Source of the DNA: Granulicella sp. S156
GTDB lineage: Bacteria > Acidobacteriota > Terriglobia > Terriglobales > Acidobacteriaceae
DNA: 64,000 nt
Direction: 5' to 3'
NCBI RefSeq assembly: GCF_009766105.1
Contig: NZ_LMUH01000005.1
Location: 396,315 to 460,314, forward strand
In this document: in pieces, positions 17,124 to 25,423 of the stretch
Layout: the number at the start of each line of letters is the position of its first letter
How positions within the stretch are numbered: the first letter of the stretch is position 1
Notes under the pieces: model-generated
Seen by the model: the letters and a program-made list of their open reading frames with translations, nothing else
Told to the model about the DNA's origin: nothing
The model's database searches: none
Position numbers and translations under genes: made by a program

Positions 17124-19592
17124 ATGAGCGTCTTCGACGGAACGTATCACTGGCTGGACGATGATGGCCCGGCCTTCGGCGGCCCCGGCCTTGAACCGCG
17201 TTGGACTTCGAGCCAAAAAGATGCGGTCTCAACAGCCTATGCGGCTTCAAGCAGGATCTGGTTTACCGCCTCACACGGCACGCTGAACGAGATCTACTAC
17301 CCCACCATCGATCGTCCGCAGACGCGCGACATGGAACTGCTCTTCACCGACGAGGAGACTTTTTTCCATGAAGACAAGCGCGACTTCAACTACGACTTTC
17401 ACTACGTCGATGATGACGCACTGGCCGTGCGCGTCGTGGCGACCGACATCGGCGGACGTTACACCGTCACCAAGGAGTTCATCACCGACCCCCATCATCC
17501 GGTCGTGTTGATGCACGTGAAGATCGAGGGCGATGAGGCAATCCTTTCGCGGCTCAAGTGTTACGCGCTACTCGCGCCGCACCTGGATGGCGGTGGTGCA
17601 GGGAACTCAGCGCGGTCGCTGGACATCGCCGGCAAGCGCTGCATCCTGGCCTGGAAGAACAACATCTCGCTGGCCTTCGGCGCCGATTGCGGCTTCACGC
17701 GCTCGAGCTCCGGCTACGTCGGCACCAGTGACGGCTATCAGGATCTCTGCTCGCACATGCACATGGCCTGGAGCTTCGGTCAGGCGCTCGACGGCAACAT
17801 CGCGATGATGGGCGAGATCGACGTCGCGAAGAACCGCGAGTTCACCATCGCCATCTCGCTCGGCGACGGACACCACTCCGCACTCGCCAGCATGATGCAG
17901 ACACTCGCCACTCCCTATGCCGAGCATCTGCAGCGCTTTATAGCCCAGTGGCATCGCGCGGAATCACCGAAGCGACTGGCGAAGGCAGCGACCGATGGCG
18001 GCAAGCTCTTGCGCATCTCGCACAACGTTATCCTCACCCACGAGGACAAGACTTACTCCGGCGCGTTCATCGCCTCGGCGTCGATCCCCTGGGGCGCATC
18101 CAAATCCGACTCCGACCTCGGCGGCTATCACCTGGTCTGGACGCGCGATATGGTGCAATCGGCGACCGCCATGCTGGCCTGCGGCCGCATCGACACGGCC
18201 CTCCGCGCTCTCGTCTACCTCGCTTGCACACAGCATCCCGATGGCGGCTTCGCGCAGAACTTCTGGATCGATGGAACTCCCTACTGGCAGGGCATTCAGC
18301 TCGATGAAGTAGCGTTCCCCATCATCCTCGCGTGGCGTCTGTGGAAGGCCGACGGCCTCGGCAACTTCGATATCTTCCCCTTCGTCGTGAACGCCTCCGC
18401 ATTCCTCGTTCGCTATGCGCCGGTGACCCAGCAGGAGCGCTGGGAGGAGAATGCCGGCTACTCGCCCTCCACCCTGGCGGCTGTGATCTCCGCGCTCGTC
18501 TGTGCCGCCGATATCTGCATTGCGCACGGCTCCGAAGAGCTCGGCAAGTTCCTGGAGGACTACGCTGACTGGATCGAAGCGCATCTCGATGAGTGGACGA
18601 CGACCAACCGCGGCATGTTGCTGCCCGACGTTCCGTATCACTACATGCGCATCCGTCCGCCGGCTGAGGGCGAGCCCTTCCACAACCCGCAGATTCCTCC
18701 CGGCACGCTGCACCTCTCCAATCGCGGCCCGGGCGAGAAGTTCGCCTTCGAGGCCCGCGAGTTGATTGACGGCGGCTTCCTCGAACTGGTCCGCTACGGT
18801 GTTCGCCGGGCCGATGATCCGCTCATCATCGATTCACTCAAGGTCGTCGACGCGGTGCTGAAGATCGACACACCGTACGGTCCCTGCTGGCGCCGCTACA
18901 ACCACGATGGCTACGGCCAGCGTAAGGATGGCGGCCCGTATCTCGGCTGGGGTCAGGGCCGCGCCTGGCCCATTCTGACCGGCGAGCGCGCCCACTACGA
19001 GCTTGCTGCCGGCAAGGATGTCACCTCGTTCGTAACCGCGCTGGAGCAGTTCAGCTCGGTCGGCGGCATGTTGCCCGAGCAGGTATGGGACTACGCCGAC
19101 CTGCCCTCGGAGGGCATGTACTTCGGCCGTTCGGCGGGCTCCGCCCAGCCGCTGGTCTGGGCCCACGCCGAGTATGTCAAGCTGCTGCGCTCAGTCGCTG
19201 ACGGCAAGGTCTTCGACCGCATCTCGGTCGTCGAAGAACGCTACGCGGTTCCCAAGGAAAAACGCACCTTCCAGAGCCGCATGGAGATCTTCCAGACCGG
19301 CAGACCGATCTCTGCGATGGTGCAGGGCGGAACGCTGCGCATTCTGGATCCGGAACGTTTTCGTGTCGTATACACCACAGACAACTGGGCTACGAAGAGC
19401 ACACTCGACTCCCGCGTAGTGGGCCGGCCAGGGTCGTTCATCGACATCCAGACCGCCCACGACGAGACCGGGAGCATCCTCTTCACGATCTACTGGCCGG
19501 AGAGTGATCGCTGGCTAGGCCACAACTACGAGGTCGCGGTCCACGAAGAACCGCTCCCGCAGGGAACCGCGGCAACGAAGCCGAAATCCTAA
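17124..19592 (+). CDS. Glycoside hydrolase family 15 protein (glucoamylase type)
   Basis: The 822-residue protein is predicted to release glucose from the non-reducing ends of alpha-glucans or related oligosaccharides. The N-terminal beta-sandwich occupies about residues 20-290 (SRIWFTASHGTLNEIYYP). The (alpha/alpha)6 barrel follows with the family signature GGYHLVWTRDMVQSA at about 335-345 and WIDGTPYWQGIQLDE; later ELVRYGVRRADDP and MLPEQVWD hold the likely acid and base glutamates. No signal peptide is seen, so the enzyme is probably cytoplasmic and may act on stored glycogen or imported maltodextrin. It would feed glucose to the glucokinase encoded at 30.8 kb. The start ATG has only a weak ribosome-binding site. 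Confidence 0.93.
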   Translation: MSVFDGTYHWLDDDGPAFGGPGLEPRWTSSQKDAVSTAYAASSRIWFTASHGTLNEIYYPTIDRPQTRDMELLFTDEETFFHEDKRDFNYDFHYVDDDALAVRVVATDIGGRYTVTKEFITDPHHPVVLMHVKIEGDEAILSRLKCYALLAPHLDGGGAGNSARSLDIAGKRCILAWKNNISLAFGADCGFTRSSSGYVGTSDGYQDLCSHMHMAWSFGQALDGNIAMMGEIDVAKNREFTIAISLGDGHHSALASMMQTLATPYAEHLQRFIAQWHRAESPKRLAKAATDGGKLLRISHNVILTHEDKTYSGAFIASASIPWGASKSDSDLGGYHLVWTRDMVQSATAMLACGRIDTALRALVYLACTQHPDGGFAQNFWIDGTPYWQGIQLDEVAFPIILAWRLWKADGLGNFDIFPFVVNASAFLVRYAPVTQQERWEENAGYSPSTLAAVISALVCAADICIAHGSEELGKFLEDYADWIEAHLDEWTTTNRGMLLPDVPYHYMRIRPPAEGEPFHNPQIPPGTLHLSNRGPGEKFAFEARELIDGGFLELVRYGVRRADDPLIIDSLKVVDAVLKIDTPYGPCWRRYNHDGYGQRKDGGPYLGWGQGRAWPILTGERAHYELAAGKDVTSFVTALEQFSSVGGMLPEQVWDYADLPSEGMYFGRSAGSAQPLVWAHAEYVKLLRSVADGKVFDRISVVEERYAVPKEKRTFQSRMEIFQTGRPISAMVQGGTLRILDPERFRVVYTTDNWATKSTLDSRVVGRPGSFIDIQTAHDETGSILFTIYWPESDRWLGHNYEVAVHEEPLPQGTAATKPKS

Positions 19593-20069
19593 AGGGGGTG
19601 CGTCTTGTGGCTGGTCGTCTAGAGAGGTATTTTCTGCTTTTGCTTTTCTAGTTGTCATTCCGAGCGCAGTGAGCGAACCTGCTTTCTCCCGTTTTTCGCT
19701 AGTGCCGCCACAAACGTTATACGCCAGCACAGACCATGCCCTTCGGGGCTGGTTCTGTGTTGCTTTGTGACTTTCGCGCAAGCCCATTCGTTATCCAAAA
19801 ATTCTTGATCCGGATTTTCAGTCCGATGGTACTGTGATCGCGACTTGCCCATCTCCATTAGAGAGAGCGGAACATCGTGCGTGGCAGGGGTTGCACAAGG
19901 AACCATGCGGAAGAGCCCGAGGTCATAACGAAAGGGCAGGTTATATCGAGTCTTGGCCTGCCACATTGCTTTGATTGCACTTCGCTGAAGCCCATCTCGG
20001 GGTTATCTCCGTAGCAGTACGCCGCCATCTCATGGCGTATTCCAACCTACTCCCTACAGGAGAAATACG
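19593..20069 (+). other. Intergenic region with a solitary dispersed-repeat arm
   Basis: No gene is supported in these 477 bases. One arm of the CATTCCGAGCG repeat lies at 19648-19690, sharing its outer flank (TCTCCCGTT) with the copy at 11966-12149. The rest holds the leader of the bacilliredoxin gene, with AGGAG six bases before its ATG. No clear promoter was found. Confidence 0.5.
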
Positions 20070-20486
20070 ATGCCTTACAGCCCTTTGTTGGTTAAACCTT
20101 TTCGTGACGAAGTTGTAGAAGCCGGCGTTAAGGATTTGCAGACTTCTGCCGACGTCGATACTTTTTTTGCAAACCAGAAGGGCTTATCCCTTCTGTTTAT
20201 TAATTCAGTGTGCGGCTGCGCAGCAGGGACGGCGCGACCGGCGCTTCGCATTGCACTCGCTAACGACAAAAAACCCGATCAATCGGTTAGCGTCTTTGCC
20301 GGCCAGGACCTCGAAGCCACTGCAAAAGCCAGAAATTATTTTCCGGATATCCCGCCTTCCTCTCCATCGTTTGCTTTTTTCAAAGACGGCGAACTGGTGT
20401 ATTTCATACCCAAGCATCGGATCGAAAGCAGAGATGCCAATTCCGTGGCACAAGATCTGATAAGCGTGTTCCAGGAATTTGCTTGA
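20070..20486 (+). CDS. Bacilliredoxin, BrxA/BrxB family
   Basis: The 138-residue protein matches the bacilliredoxin (YphP/YqiW) family, thioredoxin-fold proteins that remove bacillithiol from S-bacillithiolated proteins. The active site CGC motif is plain in FINSVCGCAAGTARPA at about residues 50-60, and the cis-proline region reads PPSSPSFAFF. The C-terminal helix VAQDLISVFQEF matches the family end. Length is as expected. The start is supported by AGGAG. The gene stands alone. A YfiT-type bacillithiol transferase lies at 60.8 kb, which agrees with a bacillithiol-using cell. Confidence 0.92.
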   Translation: MPYSPLLVKPFRDEVVEAGVKDLQTSADVDTFFANQKGLSLLFINSVCGCAAGTARPALRIALANDKKPDQSVSVFAGQDLEATAKARNYFPDIPPSSPSFAFFKDGELVYFIPKHRIESRDANSVAQDLISVFQEFA

Positions 20487-20517
20487 TCGGTGTAGCGACA
20501 CGGTCCTATCCGCACAC

Positions 20518-20554
20518 CTCCCATCCATCGCGGTGAATCTGCGATGGATGGGAG
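20518..20554. other. Strong 14-base hairpin after the bacilliredoxin gene
   Basis: CTCCCATCCATCGC pairs perfectly with GCGATGGATGGGAG around a nine-base loop. No T-tract follows, so it is not a classical terminator, but it lies 31 bases past the stop and may protect the 3' end. Confidence 0.6.
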
Positions 20555-20614
20555 CCGCACACGTATCGGAACTATTTGTGGCGTGTTTTGCGTCCAGAAC
20601 GCCAGAGGGGCGCC

Positions 20615-20665
20615 GAGGTTTCGCGGCGGCCGCCACGAATGCCGTCGCGACCTCCGCGAAACCTC
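20615..20665. repeat. Inverted repeat GAGGTTTCGCGG / CCGCGAAACCTC
   Basis: Twelve-base perfect arms enclose 27 bases rich in GC. It lies 37 bases past the minus-strand VOC gene's stop codon. It looks like another short dispersed element. Confidence 0.5.
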
Positions 20666-20701
20666 CGCGCCCTCTGCTTTAAAGCTGTTCGCTGTTCGCT
20701 C

Positions 20702-21118
20702 TTAGCTCGGCTGCGGCCCCGGCACAGTCACCATCCAGCCCACGCCGAAGCGGTCTTTCAGCATACCGAACAGCGGCGACCAGAAGGTCTGTGCCAGCGG
20801 CATCTGTACGGAGCCGCCTTGACTCAACGCATCGAAGAGTCGCTTCACCTCAGCCTCATCGGTGGACTCCACGCATACCTGAAAGCCACCCAGCGCCTCC
20901 TCGCGGCCCTTGGGGGCGTCACAGCCCATCAGGGTAAAACCACCCAACGGCATCGACGTATGCAGGATGAGGTCCTTCGCATCGGGCGGTACAGGTGATC
21001 CTGCAGGTGCCTCGCCAAACGTCATGGTGAATTGGATCTTGGTGCCAAACGTCTTCTCATAAAACGCAAACGCTTCGCGACAGGTTCCCGGAAATACTAG
21101 GTGCAGATTCGTCTTCAT
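20702..21118 (-). CDS. VOC family protein, PhnB-like
   Basis: The 138-residue protein has the vicinal-oxygen-chelate fold in the PhnB-like (3-demethylubiquinone methyltransferase-like) branch: KTNLHLVFPGTCREAFAFYEKTFG at the start, then DLILHTSMPLGGFTLMGCDAP and a final FGVGWMV. These proteins are small, often of unknown substrate, and frequently sit near SRPBCC/AHSA1 proteins and ArsR regulators, as here. GAGGAG precedes the ATG. A 7-base-word inverted array separates it from the upstream SRPBCC gene, so it may be the last gene of that operon. Confidence 0.88.
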   Translation of the reverse strand: MKTNLHLVFPGTCREAFAFYEKTFGTKIQFTMTFGEAPAGSPVPPDAKDLILHTSMPLGGFTLMGCDAPKGREEALGGFQVCVESTDEAEVKRLFDALSQGGSVQMPLAQTFWSPLFGMLKDRFGVGWMVTVPGPQPS

Positions 21119-21134
21119 TGTCTTCTCCTCGCTT

Positions 21135-21246
21135 GTTGTACGTCTCGTTGTACGTCTCGTTGTCAGTTGTCAGTTGTCAGTGTCGGTTGCAGATTCATGG
21201 TTGCCAGTCCTCACTAACTGAGAACTGGCAACTGAGAACTGACAAC
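21135..21246. repeat. Heptad-word inverted array, GTTGTCA / AACTGAG type
   Basis: Two direct copies of a 12-base word (GTTGTACGTCTC, 21135-21158) lead into GTTGTCA repeated three times (21159-21179). After a 36-base spacer, the other arm (21216-21246) is a chain of 7-base words: AACTGAG, AACTGGC, AACTGAG, AACTGAC. The arms are complementary in several registers. It lies between two minus-strand genes. Confidence 0.8.
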
Positions 21247-21261
21247 CCACTCGGCACCGAA

Positions 21262-22242
21262 TCATACGCTTTGCAGCAACTCACCCAACCGATCAAGGCT
21301 CGAGTTCCATCCAGCAGTCATCCCCTTCAGGTGCTGTTCGGCCCCCGGCTTGGAGTTCATGACATGGACATCCAGCGTGACCTCTGTACCGCCTTCGACC
21401 TCGGCAAAGAACACCGAGTTCCAGTTCTCGAACATCGCATCGCCGTTTTTATCCAGCGGTGATGCCGTGAAGTGAAACCTGTATGGCGGATAGAACTCCA
21501 CGAACCGTCCCGTCATCGGATACACGGTCCCATCCGGTGCCTGCATGTGGATGAGGAGTGCGCCGCCGGCGCGCGCATCGACTTCACACACCGGGTTGGT
21601 GAAGCCCTTCGGCCCCCACCACTGTGCCAGCATCTCCGGCTTGGTCCACGCGTCGAAGACCAACTCGCGCGGCGCTGCGAAGAAGCGCCTCAGGTGCAGT
21701 TCGCTCGGCACTTCGTTGGGGTCGAGAACCCTCTCGGGCTGTACAGAGTTCATAAACTCCGCGAAGCAGTCGAACGCGCTGTTCCAGCCGCCGTTGTGTC
21801 CGTCGCGCTCGCCTTCGGTTGCGAACGGAGCCTGATGAAAGTGCATAACCGTCTTCTTTCCGCGCTCTTCAAAGCGCACGGTAATGATGTTTTCTTTGAA
21901 GGGACTTTCGCTGAGCCCCACGCTGGAGCGGTCTTCCCACGCAAACGTGTAGACCAATAGCTCTGGCGGCTTGATCTCGCGGGTTACGCCGCCCTGCCGC
22001 AGATAGGCCATCTGCTCACATCCGGGGATGCGGCCTTCCATGCAGAGCCGCCACTTGCCACCCGGTTCCGATGGCGCTACAAACTCTGTTGTCTGGAAGC
22101 CGCGCGGGCCCATCCAGTGCTTCGCCATCTCGGGATCGGTCCAGGCCTTCCACACCAACTCCCGTGGTGCGTCGAAGACGCGCGTAATGCGGAGCTCATA
22201 ACCAGTCGTAGAGGATACGGGCGATAGCGTTGCGGTGCTCAT
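21262..22242 (-). CDS. Tandem SRPBCC (AHSA1-like) protein
   Basis: The 326-residue protein is made of two AHSA1/START-like domains. The first (about 12-165) begins YELRITRVFDAPRELVWKAW with HWMGPRGF. The second (about 178-326) begins LHLRRFFAAPRELVFDAW with QWWGPKGF. These domains form a hydrophobic cavity and bind unknown small molecules; none has a proven reaction. Its start codon overlaps the stop of the preceding SRPBCC gene by four bases (ATGA), so the two are translationally coupled. A duplication and fusion of the neighbour's domain is a likely origin. Confidence 0.9.
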   Translation of the reverse strand: MSTATLSPVSSTTGYELRITRVFDAPRELVWKAWTDPEMAKHWMGPRGFQTTEFVAPSEPGGKWRLCMEGRIPGCEQMAYLRQGGVTREIKPPELLVYTFAWEDRSSVGLSESPFKENIITVRFEERGKKTVMHFHQAPFATEGERDGHNGGWNSAFDCFAEFMNSVQPERVLDPNEVPSELHLRRFFAAPRELVFDAWTKPEMLAQWWGPKGFTNPVCEVDARAGGALLIHMQAPDGTVYPMTGRFVEFYPPYRFHFTASPLDKNGDAMFENWNSVFFAEVEGGTEVTLDVHVMNSKPGAEQHLKGMTAGWNSSLDRLGELLQSV

Positions 22243-22742
22243 GCGGCAACTCCTTTTGTGGCGAGATGTTCGGCGAGCCGTTCCAGCGTCTGCTTGCCGC
22301 CTTCGACGGCGTGGTACTCGCGGATGATGGTGTCGCGCGCTTCGGTGCTGGGGAAGATCATGCGCAGGGTCAACAGTGTCTTGTCGCCCTCTGCCACTTC
22401 GAAGGTCACAATCTTCTGAGCGTTCACCTCGGTTGAGCCTTCGCCGCCATGACCGCCGTGCGTGGAGGAGAGGAGCTCAGGCCGCACCACCTCCAGGAAG
22501 ACGCTCTTATTCGGATAGTCGGTGCCGTCGGGCCCATGCATCACATGGTTCCATTCGCCGCCGGGGCGGACATCCATCTTTTCGATGGTGGTCGTGAAGC
22601 CCTCAGGTCCCCACCAGTGAACGATCTGCTCAGGGTCCGTCCACGCGTCGAAGACGAGTTCGCGGGGAGCGTCGATGACGCGTGTGATGACCATCTCGCG
22701 ACCGTCGGGTTGGACTACGGCGTTACTTTCTCTTGGGTTCAT
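22239..22742 (-). CDS. SRPBCC (AHSA1-like) domain protein
   Basis: A single-domain 167-residue protein of the AHSA1 family: MVITRVIDAPRELVFDAWTDPEQIVHWWGPEGF at about residues 17-49, then MDVRPGGEWNHVMHGPDG and a C-terminal helix with GGKQTLERLAEHL. Its start lies 20 bases inside the ArsR gene, behind a GGAG site, so it is co-transcribed and perhaps coupled. A regulator of this ArsR type followed by SRPBCC proteins is a common arrangement; the ligand is not known. Confidence 0.92.
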   Translation of the reverse strand: MNPRESNAVVQPDGREMVITRVIDAPRELVFDAWTDPEQIVHWWGPEGFTTTIEKMDVRPGGEWNHVMHGPDGTDYPNKSVFLEVVRPELLSSTHGGHGGEGSTEVNAQKIVTFEVAEGDKTLLTLRMIFPSTEARDTIIREYHAVEGGKQTLERLAEHLATKGVAA

Positions 22743-23082
22743 CGTCCTTCTCCTTGGCTTGCAGTTTTTTCAGGTAGTCGTCGAGGCGGTCGAAGCTCTG
22801 TTCCCAGAACCTTCGATACTCGTCAATCCAGACAGAGGCATCCTGGAGCGGCCCGGCCTGCAGCTTGCAGGGCCTCCACTGTGCCTCGCGCCCCCGTGCA
22901 ATGAGTCCAGCCCGCTCCAGCACCTTCAGGTGTTTGGAGATGGCCGGCATGCTCATCTCGAAGGGCGCGGCCAGCTCCGTGACCGAGGTTTCACCCAGGG
23001 CCAGCCGCCCCAGAATGGCCCGCCGCGTCGGATCGGCAAGAGCAGCAAACGTCGAGTCGAGATTGGAAGTATGCATATTCAT
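22723..23082 (-). CDS. ArsR family winged-helix regulator
   Basis: The 119-residue protein has the ArsR winged helix at about residues 8-85: DPTRRAILGRLALGETSVTEL, then MSMPAISKHLKVLERAGLI. There is no metal-binding CxC in the recognition helix, so it is of the non-metal group that usually accompanies SRPBCC genes. Two start codons are possible (23082 and 23076); the later one has better spacing from GGTG. Either way the start region lies at the edge of a perfect 36-bp palindrome, so the protein very probably represses its own operon. Confidence 0.93.
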   Translation of the reverse strand: MNMHTSNLDSTFAALADPTRRAILGRLALGETSVTELAAPFEMSMPAISKHLKVLERAGLIARGREAQWRPCKLQAGPLQDASVWIDEYRRFWEQSFDRLDDYLKKLQAKEKDDEPKRK

Positions 23083-23116
23083 TTCACCAATCGGTTATAT
23101 AACCGATTGGTGAAAT
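23081..23116. promoter_or_regulatory. Perfect 36-bp palindromic operator
   Basis: The 36 bases are exactly their own reverse complement; each half reads ATTTCACCAATCGGTTAT. It overlaps the -10 box, the expected transcription start and the ribosome-binding site of the ArsR gene. A repressor bound here would block both polymerase and, if transcribed, leave a hairpin over the ribosome site. Confidence 0.85.
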
Positions 23117-23142
23117 ATAGGCCCAGCCAAAACCCTTGTCAA
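23114..23142 (-). promoter_or_regulatory. Consensus sigma-70 type promoter of the ArsR-SRPBCC operon
   Basis: On the minus strand TTGACA (23137-23142) and TATATT (23114-23119) are exactly 17 bases apart. The -35 box lies inside a second inverted repeat, AAACCCT/AGGGTTT (23130-23150). The predicted start near 23107 falls inside the 36-bp palindrome. Confidence 0.85.
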
Positions 23143-23338
23143 CAGGGTTTCTAGATTTTTTTGGCCCATCCTTGCAAAGCACCACTTCGGCCACGAAATG
23201 CCACAAATCCTGATGGCCCAGACTCTAAGGCTGAGGGCACATTTGAGATTCACGCCCTTCCGTTACACTGGAACGACCTGTGAATGAGCGGCGCGCACGG
23301 TGCGCGCAAACACACGAGATTACTTTTTTGAGGACAGA

Positions 23339-25336
23339 ATGACCGATCAGCAGAAGCAAGATGCACTCGACCAGCTTTCCATCAACACGCTGCGCTTCCT
23401 CGCAGTCGATCAGGTTGAAAAGGCCAAGAGCGGCCACCCCGGAGCGCCATTGGGCTGCGCCCCCATCGCCTACCTGCTGTACCACAAGATCATGAAGTAC
23501 AACCCGTCCGAGCCGCACTGGTCGGACCGCGATCGCTTCATCTTGTCCAATGGCCATGCGTCCGCGCTGCTCTATGGCGTACTGCACCTGGCCGGCTACG
23601 ACCTGCCCCTGTCTCAGCTCGAGCAGTTCCGCCAGTGGGGTTCGCACACTCCGGGTCACCCGGAGGTCGGTGAGGCTCCAGGCGTTGAAGTGACCACCGG
23701 TCCGCTTGGCCAGGGCTTTGCCATGGCCGTGGGTGAAGCCATCGCCGAGAAGCATCTCGCCGCAATCTACAACCACGACAACCACACGCCGGTCGATCAC
23801 CACACCTACGTCCTCTGCGGCGACGGTGACTTGATGGAAGGCATTAGCCACGAATCCGCGTCTCTTGCCGGCACATTGAACTTAGGCAAGCTGATCGTGC
23901 TCTACGACGACAATCTGATCTCGCTCGACGGCCCCACCGATCTCAGCTACACCGAGGACGTTACCGAGCGCTTCCATGCCTACCACTGGCATGTGCAGAT
24001 GGTCGAAGACGGCAACGACCTCGTCGCGATTGAAAAAGCAATCCGCGCGGCCCAGGCTGAGACCACCAAGCCCTCGCTGATCCGCGTACGCACGGTCATT
24101 GGCTACGGCTCGCCCAAGGCCGGCACGAACAAGGTTCACGGCGAAGCGCTCGGAGCAGAGGCCACCAAGGCCACCAAGAAGAACCTCGGCTTCCCCGAGG
24201 ACCAGAGCTTCTACATCCCTGAAGAGGCCGGCAAGAACTGGCTGCAGGCTAAGGACAAGGGAGCGAAGGCTCAAGCCGAGTGGCAGGAGAACTTCGACGC
24301 CTACAAGAAGGCCTACCCCGAACTGGGCACGCAGTATGAGCGTACCTTTGCGGCGAAGCTGGCTGAGGGCTGGGAAAAGGCGATCCCCACCTTCCCAGTG
24401 GACAAGCCTGTGGCTACGCGCAACGCCGGCCAGGTAGTGTTGAATGCCGTCGCAAAGATCGTTCCGGAGCTGTTCGGCGGCGCGGCGGATCTTACGGCCT
24501 CCACCAAAACCATCTTCAAGGACTCACCTAGCTTCCACGTCGACCCCAAGGGCCGCAACGTGTTCTTCGGTGTGCGTGAGTTCGGCATGATGGCAGCTGT
24601 GAACGGCATCGCGGCACACGGCGGGCTCATTCCCTTCGGCTCGACGTTCTTCACCTTTAGCGATTACTGCCGTTCAGCGTTGCGCATGGGCGCGCTGATG
24701 CAAACCCACTCGCTCTACATCTTCACGCACGACTCCGTCGGCCTCGGCGAGGATGGTCCTACGCACCAGCCTGTCGAGCACCTCATGAGCCTGCGCGCCA
24801 TCCCACACCTTACCGACTTCCGGCCTGCGGACGCCAACGAGACCGCTGCCAGCTGGCAGCTTGCGTTAGAGCGCAAGTCGCCCAGCTTCATGGCTCTCTC
24901 TCGCCAGGACCTGCCGGTCATCGACGCCGTGAAGTACAAGGTATTCGAGGGCACGCGCAAAGGCGCCTACATCCTCGACGGCAGCGGCAAGGACATCGTC
25001 CTCGTCGCCACTGGCTCTGAGGTGGAGCTGATCGTCAAGGCTGCTGAAGAGTTGAAGGCCGCAGGCATTGGGGCAACAGTCGTCTCCATGCCGAGCTTCA
25101 AGCTCTTTGAGGAGCAGAGCGAGGAGTACAAGCTCTCCATCTTCCCGCACGGCGTGCCCAAGATCTCGGTCGAAGCCGGCGCCACGATGGGCTGGTGGAA
25201 GTACATCGGTCGTGAAGGCATCGCTATCGGGATCGACCGCTTCGGTGCCTCAGCTCCTGGGCCGATTGCGCTGGAGAAGCTCGGTATCTCGGTCGGCCAC
25301 ATCGTCGAGGCTGCCAAGAAGCTGGTGAAGAAGTAG
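23339..25336 (+). CDS. tkt: Transketolase
   Basis: The 665-residue thiamine-diphosphate enzyme moves two-carbon units between sugar phosphates in the non-oxidative pentose phosphate pathway. The N-terminal domain has KSGHPGAPLGCAP, the GHASALLY histidine and the TPP motif CGDGDLMEG..SHESASLAG. The pyrimidine domain has GVREFGMMAAVNGIAAHGG, and the C-terminal domain is complete with STFFTFSDYCR and HDSVGLGEDGPTHQPVEH. GAGGA nine bases before the ATG at 23339 fixes the start; the frame is open further upstream to 23300 without a site. First gene of the plus-strand pentose phosphate group; rpiA follows after a heptad-word hairpin array. Confidence 0.97.
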   Translation: MTDQQKQDALDQLSINTLRFLAVDQVEKAKSGHPGAPLGCAPIAYLLYHKIMKYNPSEPHWSDRDRFILSNGHASALLYGVLHLAGYDLPLSQLEQFRQWGSHTPGHPEVGEAPGVEVTTGPLGQGFAMAVGEAIAEKHLAAIYNHDNHTPVDHHTYVLCGDGDLMEGISHESASLAGTLNLGKLIVLYDDNLISLDGPTDLSYTEDVTERFHAYHWHVQMVEDGNDLVAIEKAIRAAQAETTKPSLIRVRTVIGYGSPKAGTNKVHGEALGAEATKATKKNLGFPEDQSFYIPEEAGKNWLQAKDKGAKAQAEWQENFDAYKKAYPELGTQYERTFAAKLAEGWEKAIPTFPVDKPVATRNAGQVVLNAVAKIVPELFGGAADLTASTKTIFKDSPSFHVDPKGRNVFFGVREFGMMAAVNGIAAHGGLIPFGSTFFTFSDYCRSALRMGALMQTHSLYIFTHDSVGLGEDGPTHQPVEHLMSLRAIPHLTDFRPADANETAASWQLALERKSPSFMALSRQDLPVIDAVKYKVFEGTRKGAYILDGSGKDIVLVATGSEVELIVKAAEELKAAGIGATVVSMPSFKLFEEQSEEYKLSIFPHGVPKISVEAGATMGWWKYIGREGIAIGIDRFGASAPGPIALEKLGISVGHIVEAAKKLVKK

Positions 25337-25341
25337 AAGAG

Positions 25342-25417
25342 CAGGGATCAGGAAACAGGGATTAGGGAAGACGCTGACGTCTTTCCTGTTTCCTGTTTCC
25401 TGTCTCCTGTTTCCTGA
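25342..25417. repeat. Heptad-word inverted array between tkt and rpiA
   Basis: The left arm reads in sevens GGATCAG, GAAACAG, GGATTAG, GGAAGAC. A short turn (CTGA) follows, then TCTTTCC, TGTTTCC, TGTTTCC, TGTCTCC, TGTTTCC. It begins five bases after the tkt stop and ends on the GAGGT ribosome-binding site of rpiA. Confidence 0.85.
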
Positions 25418-25423
25418 GGTTTC

